Below, piece after piece: positions 1 through 11,470 of a stretch of 64,000 bases of DNA. Origin of the DNA: Rhodocollybia butyracea. Its lineage: Eukaryota > Basidiomycota > Agaricomycetes > Agaricales > Omphalotaceae. Position 1 is the first letter of the stretch; each line of letters starts with the position of its first letter. A model generated the notes under the pieces. The model had not been told where the DNA came from. It made no database searches and saw only the letters and a list, made by a program, of their open reading frames with translations. Both the position numbers and the translations under genes were made by a program. The stretch covers positions 1-64,000 of the forward strand of contig JADNRY010000172.1 in the NCBI GenBank assembly GCA_015501585.1, in the 5' to 3' direction.

Positions 1-3000
1 CGATGTGCACGATCTGCGATCACATGCTGGGACATGATTTGGAAACGCCAATTCGTTAGAATGCTCATTTTGCGGATAGCAGCTAGTCGAGTGTCATCGC
101 TAGAGCTAAAGAAGGATGGTTAAGTCAGTGACCAGTTGGCTCAGGTGGATCATTAGTAATGCACCTTCGTAAATCCACCTCGATGCTAGCTAGAAGATCA
201 TCGGGATTCTTTTCTGCACATTGCATCACAAGAAAACATATCTATTTGGGCGATTCATCAGCAGGGAAAAGACACAAGGGAAGGAATACCTACCGCAGAT
301 AAAATTTTTGGATCATTATCCTCAAGATGCTTTTTCCAGAGAACGTTCCCGATTCGCTTGGACTCTTCTGGCCTAATCAAGCCAGACATTGCAACAAGGA
401 GTTTCAAAGCTCTGGCTTCAAAACCTCGAGCCATGGCGTCCAGTATTGGTGTTCTCTGAGAAAAGATGGCAGCCATCCCGATACCTTTGTCTTCCGCACC
501 CTCAGTAAAAGTATTGCGGGTTGGTGTTAGAGAGAAAACAGCAGTGCTTCGATGCTAGACACAGATATGAAACAGTTTTTTCAAATCCAAAAGAGCTGAT
601 GAACCTACATTACTCGAAGAACGGCCACCAGTTTGAGTAAGTGCGTAAAGGTCTTGTATTTGTTGAATTGCTTGGGATGTGACCAGATCCGAGTCGTCGT
701 CAAAGTGAGCTTTTTGGTATGCTATAAACCAATCCACGAAACGAGAAAGCCACGAAGCGCTACCAAAGGTAAAAACGTTAGCCATGGAAGGCTATATCAC
801 AGAAGCATCGCACTTTTTCAGAGATCGGGTTAAAAGTCGGATTTCCCTGAACAACATGCAAAAAAGCAGTCTCTGAGAAAGCGGAATCCAAGCTGTTTGT
901 TCCTATGTATATGACTATCAGTGTGTGAGCTGAATTAGCGAAGCATCTATGTCCATGCCTTCGTTTCAATCAATATGCTTAGTCTTTGTTCCAAAGCTAT
1001 AGCAAACTTTGCCATGGCAGTGGATGCGTTGTCCGATGCCAAACTCTAGTTGTTGCTGTGAACATCCGGAATGACCCTCATATTCAAACAGACTTACGTT
1101 CTGATTCTCCCTTGCCCGACGTATGCCCTGCACTTGGGCAATGAGCTCCACCAGCAAGACTGATTGCCCTAGCCTCGCTATACCCCATGGTTTTACAGAA
1201 CGAGAAAGGTGCTTCGTCGCCTCTGAAGCTGGTTTCTTACTTTTGGGACCACCATCGCTCATGATTGCAATTGACATCATCTCGGCGTCCTTGATCCAAA
1301 GGTCTGGCATGAATCGGGCGAGTGCGGTGAGTGTGCATAAATGATTGACTACGGCATGTTCTTTTGACGAAGCCGCGCAAAGGAACAAGGGTTTGTAGAA
1401 GATCTGAGGGTACGTTTGGGAGAACGTATCAAGGAGGGAGGATAATGGAAAACAGGGATATGGAGGAGGGTCATCTACTAGGCGCTAAAAGTGATCGTTA
1501 TTGGTAAAACTACCAGGTGTCAGCAGAGCACTTACGGTATTCAACGTGGATAAAATAATGGGCGTCAATGGTCTCCGTATATCTTCGGGCAGTAACCGCA
1601 CCAGTGGTGGAAGTATCTTGAGAATGTTCACCCATGGATTCACCGTAATCTAAGCCAGATCAGTCAAACCACCGCCAATGAGCAGAAAGACTGACCAGGC
1701 TTGTCAAACTCTTTTCAAAGCAGACTTTCCAGTCAGGCATTTGCCTGTACCATTCCACAATAGTCGAAATGCTCCAATCTAACAAATCCTTTGCGTCCAG
1801 CGAAATTAGGTTGAGAGCGATCAAAACCACATTTTGTTTAACATCCTCGATAGTAGGACTAGTTATCGACCTCAGTTCTGGAAAGACCCGACTTTGCAAT
1901 GCGCGCACGATAAGACTCGCATCACTACGCAGAAGTTTGGCGTCATAGGAGGTAGCAGAGAGCAGTGACAACGAGGCACGGGTAAAGCTTTGTAAAGCTC
2001 GAGAGTGTATCGCTGTCAGGAGAGGTGTAAAGGATACATCATCTGGTGAAGACCAAAGGTTCTACGGACAATCAATATATGAAAAAAGAAGAGCGAGTAT
2101 CTTACCTCGACCGAGTTTCTAAGAAGCCATCTCCTTGTGAAATCACTGGAATACTCCAGACACTTTCCCAAAGCCTCGATAGCGACAGCATCGCGAATCC
2201 GTTGAGCAGAATCACCATCAACAAATAGTGCATTGTACTCTTCCTCGACATGTAGATCATCTAAACCTCCGCAGCTGCCGGCACATACTTCCGCGATGAT
2301 TTCAGACAATAGTTTGCTTTCCTCCGTGTCGGTTTCTTGCGAGACCTGTGCACTGACCGACGGCAAGAGGAGAAATAGGCCGTGGAGGAGAGTTTGCAGG
2401 ACTCGAGGGTCCGATGCAGGATAGTGAGTCTCTTCCGATACAGTGATTGCCCAGATAACGCTCAGGATACGTGTCCGCATGGGAGGTAGAGAGGAGAGCG
2501 CTGCCTCTACACACCACAACACTCTCTCGACAGCGACAATCTGGAGGTTGTGAGCGAGATATACGTATGGTCAAAGATGAACAGACCTCTGTGGTTGGAT
2601 TCCAGGTTTTGATTATGATCTGGAATGCTTCAATACAGAGCCAACGATCGTCTTCCGTTACTGAAGGTCTCTCTGTGGTCAGAAACGGAATAAGTAGGGT
2701 AGACAATACTAGCGATTCCATTGGGACTTGTGGTAAAGGAGGTGAACCATCCGCAAATGGACCCGCATAGTTGATAAGAGTCTGGTAGAGAGGCCTAACA
2801 CGACCAGAAGTCACGATCGAGGACCCATACGAGGACTGTCGAAGATCGCTTCGTGATTGACTGGCTAGACCTCCTCCGCTTCCAACTGTTATGGTTGAGC
2901 CAGACATGAATGGCAAGGATAGCGTTGAGCCGACAGTATTAGAGATGGGGTCATTCCTTGACTTTACATTTGACGCAAGTTCGACGTGACGAGCAGCCAA

Positions 3001-3561
3001 ACACGCGCGCTCAATGTCAAGTGAGAATTGGTGCATTTCATCCACCATGACCTGCTTTACTTGGTTGACTACATTTCGGAATCCTAGTTTCTGAGCAAAT
3101 TTGGACGACTGTTTGGCATGGCCTGTGCGTGAAGCTGCCTGAGTGCTGATTGCAGTGAGAGATGCAGAAGATGACTGCTGCGAGTGACTGGAGGGAAGAA
3201 CATGTTGACGAAGACTATTCCAACGAATTGAAGATGGAGCAGGGCTATCGGGAGTAACGGCCCGTGCTGTGGCATCGACAAGAACTGGAGGAAGAGGTGG
3301 CCGAGGACCCTTGCGCTTTTCGCGTTCGCTAAACAGAGTTGTTGTCGTGGGGTGCGGAGATTCTGAAATATTCGGTAAGGCCCAGTTTCCATTGCTTTCT
3401 GAGGTGTCTATATGAGAAGGTCCTCCAGTAGGTGTAATATCCGTTTCCGACGATGAATGGCGTGTGGGAGATGATTTAATAGAGTCAAACGAGAACAGCC
3501 GGCGTGGTGGCTTTCTTTCGTTCATGTTGATTATCGGGTCATTAAAAATAAGTGGATTCAC
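1..3561 (-). CDS. Large helical-repeat protein, 5' part (runs off left edge)
   Basis: Family not recognised. The model starts at 3561 (an in-frame ATG at 3525 is an alternative) and reads leftwards through at least eight exons. Exon 1 is 2587-3561 (325 codons), exon 2 2106-2525 (140 codons), and exon 3 begins at 2061 after a 44-base intron; all three join in phase 0. Further coding blocks lie near 1388-966, 785-555, 476-298, 245-150 and 80-1, where the frame is still open at the window edge. The first ~190 residues are Ser/Pro-rich and look disordered; the rest is leucine-rich and predicted by eye to be mostly helical, suggesting ARM/HEAT-type repeats. This resembles giant scaffold or trafficking proteins in style only. 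The 3' end is missing. No function is claimed. Confidence 0.7.
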
Positions 3562-3624
3562 AAAAGTTCAACGTTCGTATGATGAGTGACAAGAAGGCGT
3601 TTGTTTAGACGCGCATGCAGTTAC

Positions 3625-3960
3625 TGCTCTTTGCGGAACATAAGGCGCGGGCAAATTTTTGCCGATTTTTGCCGGAAGTGAACGAAAATCCCGAGGCTAC
3701 CTTCCGACACGAATATCTTGCTCAATTATGGATAGTTTTCTCTAAGTCTTCTTTCGTACGCTGTAGAATTTATAATACTGGGGCATGGCAGAAAGAAAAT
3801 TGTGATTTGGATCGGTTTTACACAAGCTACACCTGTTTCTGTAACTTTGCTACTAAAACATGTACTGGTCGAGCACTTTACACATGGATATCTAGAAATT
3901 GCATTTACAGAGTCTTTAGATTGTGTTTTAGGGCATTCCCAAAAAAAATTGTGGATATCT
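3625..3960 (+). repeat. Left terminal inverted repeat
   Basis: Mirror image of 4778-5113. Similarity fades after about 3960, where the left arm becomes A-rich. A frame beginning at 3615 stays open through the whole arm, and the same peptide is readable in the opposite arm, because the two sequences are nearly identical. No domain is recognised in that peptide. Confidence 0.85.
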
Positions 3961-4777
3961 TTGAAATATATATGGTCCATGATACGTTGAATTGCCATGG
4001 CACCTCTTCTTGATCTCTCATGCTCCCAGGTGCTTCCAGCTTTGTCATTACGCCTCGCAAATATAGTCTGAAATTTTTTTCGGGGGTCAGTGGAGAGCCC
4101 GGATATAAGTCATGTGCAAGTCAGAGAGTAATACAAATAAAATTTGACTAATCAAACGCGCCATTTCAACCGACGCGATTTCCTATGTCCAGCAGTGTCC
4201 AGTGCAGAGACATTTCGCTTTAGTAGCCAAGCTTGAACCAAGCTCAAAGAAAAAAGTATCATTTAGATGAACCGACGATACATCGTCGTTCGCTCAGTGT
4301 TCAAGAAGCTCACGTGATTATATTAAATGGAGCTAAAAGCATGTGATCACCTTCCGCTTTTAGGAATCCCATTTTTGACAGCTCTTCCCGGGCTCTCATA
4401 TGCACGGCGTGATTGCTAGCAGACTCTAACCATACCTCGACTCAAAGTGTCAAGAGGTTTTAGAGTCTGCCTTCGGGAGACAATCGCAAATACAGTCCAG
4501 CCATTAGAAAACACTATTCTCAAGATATGAAACTGGCCGTTCCTCACCAAGCACGTCATTTTGGTACAGACCCCGATGATTTTCTGGAGGATGCAGCAGG
4601 GTTTTCGCCGGTTTTTTTTTTCATGGAAATAAGTGGTAGATCTTGAGTTTGTGATGTATCTTTACCAGTACGTGCTTTTCTTCTGGCTACAGGTTTGTGA
4701 CATCGATTATTTTGCTTTTAGGAAAAGGAGAGGCATCATGCCAGTTTGTTCGACTTCGAAACATCCACATTTTACAG

Positions 4778-5113
4778 AAATTCGCAAATTTTTCTTAGGG
4801 ATGCCTCAAAACACAATCTAAAGACTCTATAAATACAATTTTTAGATAGCCAGATGCAAAGTGCTCGACCAGTACATGTTTTATTAGCAAAGTTACAGAA
4901 ACAGGTGTAGCTTGTGTAAAACCGATCCAAATCACAATTTTCTTTCTGCCATGCCCCAGTATTATAAATTTTACAGCGTACGAAAGAAGACTTAGAGAAA
5001 ACTATCCATAATTGAGCAAGATATTCGTGTCGGAAGGTAGCCTCGGGATTTTCGTTCACTTCCGGCAAAAATCGGCAAAAATTTGCCCGCGCCTTATGTT
5101 CCGCAAAGAGCAG
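4778..5113 (-). repeat. Right terminal inverted repeat
   Basis: Reverse-complement copy of 3625-3960, differing by a few substitutions. It ends CCGCAAAGAGCAG just before TA at 5114-5115. Confidence 0.85.
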
Positions 5114-5115
5114 TA

Positions 5116-5261
5116 ATATTGATCCCGCCGGCCCCTCTTCCGTTCAGCTCATCAAGACTATCGAGGCTATGAAGCAATTCGCGCCTGAGGTAATTCCCAT
5201 TCATGCCAACGCGTTGAACGCGTCAAATCACAGGTCATTTAGTGGTCGCCCCGTTGTCTAG
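5116..5261 (+). pseudogene. Short coding-like fragment beside the transposon
   Basis: Immediately right of the element, a frame reading NIDPAGPSSVQLIKTIEAMK and onwards stays open for 48 codons to a TAG at 5259-5261. Its composition looks like a soluble helical protein, but there is no start codon and no recognisable family. It may be the remnant of a gene interrupted by the insertion. No matching half was found left of 3625. Chance openness cannot be excluded. Confidence 0.25.
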
Positions 5262-5477
5262 TATAAGTATACACACATCATCAGGCATAACAATTTGTCT
5301 TGCAATTTGTTCGCCTACTTACACTGGTCGGGGTGAGTATCTTGAAAGGGCCATCGAGGAGAACGCAGTGTTCAGGTATCTCGCCTAAGTAAGTTTCGAT
5401 GACGGATATGGAGCAACTATGTAGGTCATGTCGTGTAGAGGTTCCTAAAATGGTATCCACTTTCCAAAGCAACAGAA

Positions 5478-7170
5478 TTACGCGGGCCACACCAGCTCAC
5501 TCTTTCTATACTCCCAGTGATTGCGACCAAATCTCTGCCATATGAAATCATTGCCTTTTCCACAGTAGAAACAAATCTGGCGCAACTTTAACATAGAGCG
5601 TCCCAAAGTTTCAATCGCTCCTAGGATATCCGGGTCGTCCATTGAGTAATTCATTGAATCAAAAGTTTTCTTCGAGTTGGACCCGAACCGTAAGATGTAG
5701 AGTCACAAGATTGGAAGGGAGCGAAACTAAGGGATATTGTTGAATAATGGAGTAGACTAGATCCTGCAGATAATGGAACTGTGAGTATGAACTTTGGAAT
5801 GCCCCAATAAACTTTGATTACATACCCCAAAAGACTTTATAGGATCATAAATCTCCAAGCTGTATGTCCGAAACGCACTGTGGCCGGAACGCTCTGGAAG
5901 ATCCTCTTCGCCGGTATCTGTGACTCCAAGTTTCAATTCTTCCAGGTCAGGAGCTAATTCTGATAACAGGTTGAGTATCTGAATACACTGGTTCAAAGGT
6001 GACGCTCGGAAGCTTTGGAAGATACGCAGCCTGGATGACGTGTCGACGAGGAGTGATTTCAGCAGTTCCCCCTCGGAAGTGCGATCTAGGAGTTTCAACT
6101 TTTGTATCGGTCTCCCCGGGATAAAAGCAGAGGCAAGTTCCTGCCGCGCAATCAACGAGGTCAATCTGGGAACTATGTCTGGAGGAATGGGAATCTGGGA
6201 AAATGAAAGCGGTATCGACTTTTTACATTCTAGCTTCGATATGTTGGGGAATAGGCGAAGGAAATCATAGAAAACAGGTACGTAACTGCGTAGTTCTTCT
6301 TGGAATCTATCATCGGGCTTTCCCCAATCACTAGGTGGTGCGAATGTAAGGTCTTCCAAGCGAAGAAACTTGTCGAGGTTATTCGCCTTGGAGAGACATA
6401 GCTCCTGAAGTGGTTCCAAGCCATGGAGAAATCAATAACCATACATCGGACGGAAGGGAAATGTAAGTGATTCATGTGCCCTGTTTGATCCACTTGGATG
6501 CCCCAGGCTTCAAAGCAATGGAGTTCGAGATGAGGCACGTAGTCTCCACAGGCCACACAGTCACGTAGCACCAAACGTCGAAGGTTAGGGAGAGCCTCGA
6601 TATGACGCCAGACATTAGCTGTCACACGTATCGCTGAGAGTTCAAGGTCACGAAGGCAAACAAAAGACGTTAACGATCCCATGAAAGTGTTTAAAACGCT
6701 GGAATGGGCGGTCGTAATAGCTTTTTGGTTCAAGCCTTGCTTGGCCAAGCTTTTCAGAGACCTTTTATCGTATCCTTGGAATACAAAACTTCGTACGAGA
6801 CAAGCAATCTTTGAACGCGACGAAAGATTCGTTACTCGTTTGCCAGTTCTTTTCAAGTCTTGTGTTGTAGATTCTAGAGTGCGTATCCTGCAAGCCTCAT
6901 CAAAAAGGGTGAGGCACTGGGACTGGAAGAGAAGAGGTCGGGAGATGTCACAAAACGATTTGCATACACAAGCAATACGAGTGAGTTCAGCTGAGGAGAC
7001 AAAACCAAAACAAATTCGCCAAATCTCGACTGTAAGACTTGCCAGCCCAGATGTTATGGCGGCAGCAGATAGTGCAGTGGAGAGTTTCCGGACTCCAGAG
7101 GTTTCTCGACACGCTCTGAGTCCGAAAGCAGATGTGATATACTTTGCAGAGAGGCATTAGGCCAAGCCAT
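5478..7170 (-). CDS. F-box / leucine-rich-repeat-like protein, apparently frameshifted
   Basis: Likely a substrate adaptor of an SCF ubiquitin ligase. An ATG at 7170 opens MAWPNASLQ, followed by an intron with donor GTATAT and acceptor TTACAG. The next exon continues IEIWRICFGFVSSAELTRIA, a good F-box core (EIW, CKSF and PLLF motifs). Leucine-rich stretches such as LRDLELSAIRV and LEELKLGV follow, with the C-terminal exon reading IFQSFRASPL, then after a CTGCAG acceptor DLVYSIIQQYPLVSLPSNLV. Near 5660 the frame closes at TGA, but a frame one base away continues sensibly (MDDPDILGAIETLGRSMLK, then ICFYCGKGNDF) to TAA at 5478-5480. A second frame change near 6430 is explained either by a very short intron or by a lesion. 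This could be a decaying family member or an assembly error. Confidence 0.6.
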
Positions 7171-7734
7171 CCAGGTAGAGGTTGCGTGAAGCTTTGGTAC
7201 AGAAAGTATGAGTCAGACATGTGTATTACTATTAGGCCACCTGTGTAACTCACAAGTTTGTATTAACCAGTCAAGTACGAGGTTGAAAAGCAAAACTTAT
7301 TTGAATTTTGAACGCGTGGTCACGTAACAATCACGTGTATAGATTACATCCAGGCATGATGATCCAGCCGTGCTGCCGTAGCTAATAGTAATGCGCCAAT
7401 TAAGCTGTAGTCCCACAGACGATACTTACCAGGAATAATTCTGAACTGTACTGTACAGGACCGGACACCCAGCCAAAACTGTACCAGGGTCAGGCGAGGT
7501 ATGGCACTTGCCTTTCGGAAGATCCGAACATAAGTTTAGCTTTCAATACACGGATCAATGTATAGTGAAGCTCTCGGCATGTAGTACAAATAACAAGGAG
7601 GTGTGCTTCCGGGGCTCAGTGGGATATAGGAGAGAAGAGTCCAAGGACATTGAGTGTTTATTTATGAAGATATTACATATAGTATGGGAAGTGGGTATCA
7701 CAAGAAAGGGTATTCGCTATAGTTTGTCCAGAAA
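7171..7734. other. Intergenic, nothing supported
   Basis: No open frame with coding character, repeat or RNA gene could be supported between the F-box gene and the small membrane protein gene; this would hold the F-box promoter. Confidence 0.5.
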
Positions 7735-8154
7735 TCAAAATCTCGCAGCTCCTCGTCTTCCAAAGCGTCTATGACCTGTCCCCATTGATCTTCTTGAGCC
7801 GCATCGGCAGCACAATATAGCTAGAATCACATCAAAGATGGTTACGATAATCTGAAAACAAGTCATCGGAAATTATTAGGATCAAGGACGGTGGTACGAA
7901 GCCCATGAGTGTATACATACCATAGTTATGCCCGAAACGATGGCCATTATCAGACCAGCTATTGCGCTGATGATAGCCTCGATGGCACCGCCAATTGAAG
8001 ATACAATAGAGCCCTGTACAACCGTGAGCCTTCGGTTCATGAGCTGCAGTACGTTGTGGCCTACCATGTTAATAATATTGTCGTTGATATGTTTGTGAAG
8101 GAATTTATAGAAGTTGTTTGCTGATGAAGATAATGAATTTGACCCAACACCCAT
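7735..8154 (-). CDS. Small hydrophobic membrane protein, 116 aa
   Basis: Two exons: 7921-8154 (78 codons) and 7735-7851, split by a 69-base intron (GTATGT...TTTCAG) in phase 0. Residues ~50-90 form one long Ile/Val/Ala/Gly-rich segment (GGAIEAIISAIAGLIMAIVS, then IIVTIFDVILAILCC) interrupted only by the splice point. It is followed by a cysteine pair and a basic tail rich in Arg, Ser and Gly. This layout fits an N-out or N-in membrane anchor with a short cytosolic basic end. From memory, small proteins of this style recur in Agaricomycete genomes, mostly without assigned function. Clean splicing and phase make the model strong; its role is unknown. Confidence 0.75.
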
Positions 8155-8429
8155 TTCCTTATATAGCCCTAAATAGCAGTGACGTAGTCATCTTGGAAAA
8201 CTAAGAAAAGGCGTGCTTTCAACATTTGACGATGACATCATCGTTAGCGCCGCTGGTGCGGCAATCCCCGACTCCGGTTAGTGAGCCAGGTAACTTAGTG
8301 TTCGATGTAGAAATGTAGCTGAGTCTGGAAGAGAAAATTTGATTACAGTTGCAAAGTTTACATAGGTTACTATACCGGTTTTATATAGGTTAATGAGTTT
8401 GTTAGTGTAAGGACTAAAATTTGAACGAA

Positions 8430-10580
8430 TTAATCAACGTTCATGTAGTCGACCGCTTTACTTTTTCCTTTGTCGTCTACAGTATCTTTCGACGACCGAG
8501 TGCGGTTCCTTGTCGTTTTTCTGATTTCGTCGGGATTTTCGGTTGCAGCGGCGTGGGTTTGACGTTTCTTTTTCGGTTTGGGAGTTATTGTGGAGTCTGC
8601 CGTTACGCGTTTCAGCGGAGAGGACTTCGGGATGGAAGGACCAGCCCCAGGGGTGTCATCATCGGGGACAGCGAGGGCACGTAAGGTTGTGTCAGTGTCG
8701 GCCGTTGTCAAAGGGATAGTAGGCTGGCGAAGGTTGGCATCGAGTTTGGAAACTGCGTTGCCTTTTGAGTATAGAGCAGTGAGGCGGTTGAGTCGTTCGT
8801 TGTTCCGAGCTGCAGCTTCTGTAGAATTACGAGTAATTTGTTTTAAACGCTCTTCCTCATTTCCTCGAATCGTCAAGTGTTGGGTTTTAGCTAGACGGAG
8901 TTGAACTGCGTTTTCCTGCGCAGCTTTACGAATAGTAAGAGCATGAGATCGATAAAGGGAGGTAACGTCTTCTCTCGTGGTAGGAAGCAAGTGAATCTCC
9001 TTCGCTAGATTTACGCAGTGAAGGCTAGGGTTTGGAAGCGGATGGCCGGAACCTCTATCGTACGTGATATCCCAACTAAATTACGACGATAAGAATTTCC
9101 GTTGATTTGGAGAAGGATAACGTACAGGTGACTGGTCAGTGAAACCGCTACTTCAGAGTTAGGGATTAGAGTATCTTCCCAGTCGAGAGGATGAATCTGT
9201 GTTCCGTCTTTACCATAGACGGTGGAAGGTGCGATTCGAATTGCGCCCAAGTCAGTGGTTTCGCCTAACGCAAATATTATTCCTTCAGGGTCAGGCCAGC
9301 TGCCTATAGTGATGCGAGAGGGATCTGATGATGAAAAAGTGAGTACCAAGAAATGAAAAGCGGTTGAAGACATACCATTCCCAGATTCAGCGTTAGTAAA
9401 AACTTCAAGATTCTTTTTTCGTTGTTCTTTCTGAACTTCTTCGAATGGGCGCAGAACACGGGCTGGGTGAGAGTTACGGTGCAGATAATCGGGAGAAGAA
9501 ATTGACGTACAATGTGATTCCCCACTGGAAAGCTTTGCTCGGGTTGTCGTACCGCGTTTCGGAACATTAACGAAGACAGGTGCAGTGATGATAGGAATAG
9601 CGTAGCCAGATGGTGTGTTTTTAACGAAAGGGTTTCCAGATATATTATCAGGTCCGAATACTTCGTCTAAAAATGTAATGAGATATGGCCAAACCAAGGG
9701 AAAAACTTACATACCGTCACGTCCCCTACGAGTATCCAAGTATTCATCATGAACACCGACCTTGTAACCGTTATAGTCGTTAAAAATTTTATTTGCCTTG
9801 TTGATCGTCGATTGAGCGTCAGGATAACCCGTATGGTCGTCTTGGATCGGTTTGAATCAAAAATTTTGCTTTGGCTCTTCGAAGACTGTCCAAGGAAACC
9901 TTGGATACAGTAAATACGACGTTATTGTGATGAGTAAGATACATACCTCTTGTTTGTGAAATAATTTCATGTCGAGGTAACCACCAAGGAAGTTAGGACC
10001 ATATGAGGAGCCATCACTGAATGCGATCCGTCCAATGATAGTATGAGTTGCGATGTCATGATTACCGTCTACAAGATGCAAAGCTTGGTCACCAGTGTTG
10101 GGCATGCGGCGTAAGCCATGAGTAAGCTTAGCAGTTGGATCTGGAATTTCCGTGCAAGGTTGAGCGAGATAATGAAGTCTTGCAGCGCCGATCGAACTCG
10201 AAGAATCAATTATTTCCTCTACCACAACGTCGGTCGCATCGAGAAGGGATTCCGTCGTATCTGAATCTGGTTCGGATTCTGTGTCGCTGCGGTTGATATC
10301 ATTGGTAGGGGCTGAAGATCTATCGATGATAGGCGGGTCATCTTCCGTTTCCGGGTGTGTTTCGTTCTCAGGATCTAGTTCGACTTCACGACGCGGTTCA
10401 TCGTCGACGTCGTTGTTGGGTTCTTGTTCTGCATCGGAGGTAGTCGGTGTGTTAAAGTCTTCAATAACCGGAGGAGTGAGTTCCCCAGCAAACAATTCTG
10501 TGGAGTGGAAAAATTAGATTTGTGGTGAAAAATATTTGAGTATACTTACCATTGTCAACTTGCATCAAAGTCGACGACAT
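8430..10580 (-). CDS. Unknown multi-exon protein, acidic N-terminus, basic C-terminus
   Basis: Start at ATG 10578-10580 (MSSTLMQVDN), then an intron 10498-10549. Exon 2 encodes a ~110-residue Asp/Glu/Ser/Thr-rich disordered region and then a folded-looking segment (DQALHLVDGNHDIATHTIIG, then FSDGSSYGPNFLGGYLDMKL). Further exons near 9840-9715 (DDHTGYPDAQSTINKANKIF), 9660-9380 and 9330-9010 continue. The last block, 8430-8990, is charged with KPKKKRQ and ends in a Lys/Arg/Ser tail, so a nuclear location is plausible. The splice between exons 2 and 3 does not resolve in phase with the visible sites, leaving a possible lesion or missed exon. No domain is recognised. A repetitive-element origin is possible, because it lies in accessory DNA. 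Confidence 0.45.
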
Positions 10581-10795
10581 GCGTGTTACGAAATTAACAA
10601 AATCCAGGTCCTAACTTTTCGTCATTTAAGTCGAAAATTTGCGAAACCAGACGGTTTCGAGGTAGGCCTAGAGGTTGGAGTGAAATATGAAATTAATGAG
10701 TCATACAGCTAGATGTAGGTCATAATCGACGTTCGGGTTAGATATACTAAGGTCACAAACTACGACAGGTTTCACGTCAGTCATGAATTGAGTTG

Positions 10796-10884
10796 GAGGT
10801 TAGTAAGTACGAGGTTAGTACGAGGTTAGTAAGTACGAGGTTAGTAAGTTCGAGGTTAGTAAGTACGAGGTTAGTAAGTATGAC
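10796..10884. repeat. 15-bp tandem repeat
   Basis: Five copies of GAGGTTAGTAAGTAC plus one shortened 11-base copy lie head to tail, with single-base variation. There are no spacers, so this is a minisatellite and not a CRISPR. It sits upstream of the start of the unknown gene on the minus strand. Confidence 0.85.
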
Positions 10885-11151
10885 GTTTCCCACGGCTATG
10901 ACTTAGTCTATGTCTAAATAACAAGCGCTCGTGTAGAGTTTAATCTATTTAACTTCTCACGTTCAGATTATGCTGTATCACCAATGCTTCATAACACCCC
11001 CTACATCGTACCTCTTTATGTTTACTCTGTTGATGAATACAACAACTGCTTTAGGTCAATGATAGAGATTCAAGGTCGAGGAAGTGATCATGACCATCGT
11101 TTGCACTTCGTAAATCATAGTCAACCTTCTGCCATGATGGTAAGGTTATTT

Positions 11152-11287
11152 TCATCTCAGCTCTGGTATCGCATTCATAGCCTTGCAAGGTTGAAGGAGA
11201 TTTTCATCGGAAAACTCAGGAACGACCCATGGTTCATCGTCGTAAGTTTGGTCATTGCTGTCGAAAGGACATGTTTTATACACCACA
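11152..11287 (-). pseudogene. Coding-like fragment
   Basis: On the minus strand a frame reads VVYKTCPFDSNDQTYDDEPW, then VVPEFSDENLLQP, and ends at TGA 11152-11154. Composition suggests a real protein end, but no start or upstream exon could be joined. It may be the remnant of a gene from the surrounding families. The plus-strand frame over the same bases looks less protein-like. Confidence 0.3.
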
Positions 11288-11470
11288 TAGGTAAAACGAC
11301 TTGAAATTTCACTGTCTCTGTAACTGGTTTATTTATTAATTAACAGTGGCAGATAGATACTACACCGTAAATATCGTCGGTTGTTCATGGGTGGGGAGAG
11401 AGTCAAATTGTTGATTATATAGTTACCGACAAGTATATATAGTGAAATTGCGAGAAGATGAAATTTTGTA

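Larger units (their letters stand above)
3625..5113. mobile_element. Non-autonomous DNA transposon with ~335-bp terminal inverted repeats
   Basis: The first ~335 bases from 3625 recur in reverse complement ending at 5113 with only scattered mismatches. Both outer tips read CTGCTCTTTGCGG inwards. Each tip is flanked by the dinucleotide TA (3623-3624 and 5114-5115), as in a TA target-site duplication of the Tc1/mariner/pogo type, although TA could instead be part of the repeat. The ~815-base interior carries no transposase-like frame, so the element would need a transposase in trans. The high similarity of the two arms suggests recent activity or gene conversion. A foldback element or a derivative of another TIR superfamily is possible. 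Confidence 0.8.

Noticed and set aside
4633..4821. Transposase fragment inside the TIR element
   Set aside because: Short hydrophobic frame with no DDE or HUH motif.
10796..10884. CRISPR-like repeat array
   Set aside because: Repeats are directly adjacent with no spacers, and the genome is eukaryotic.
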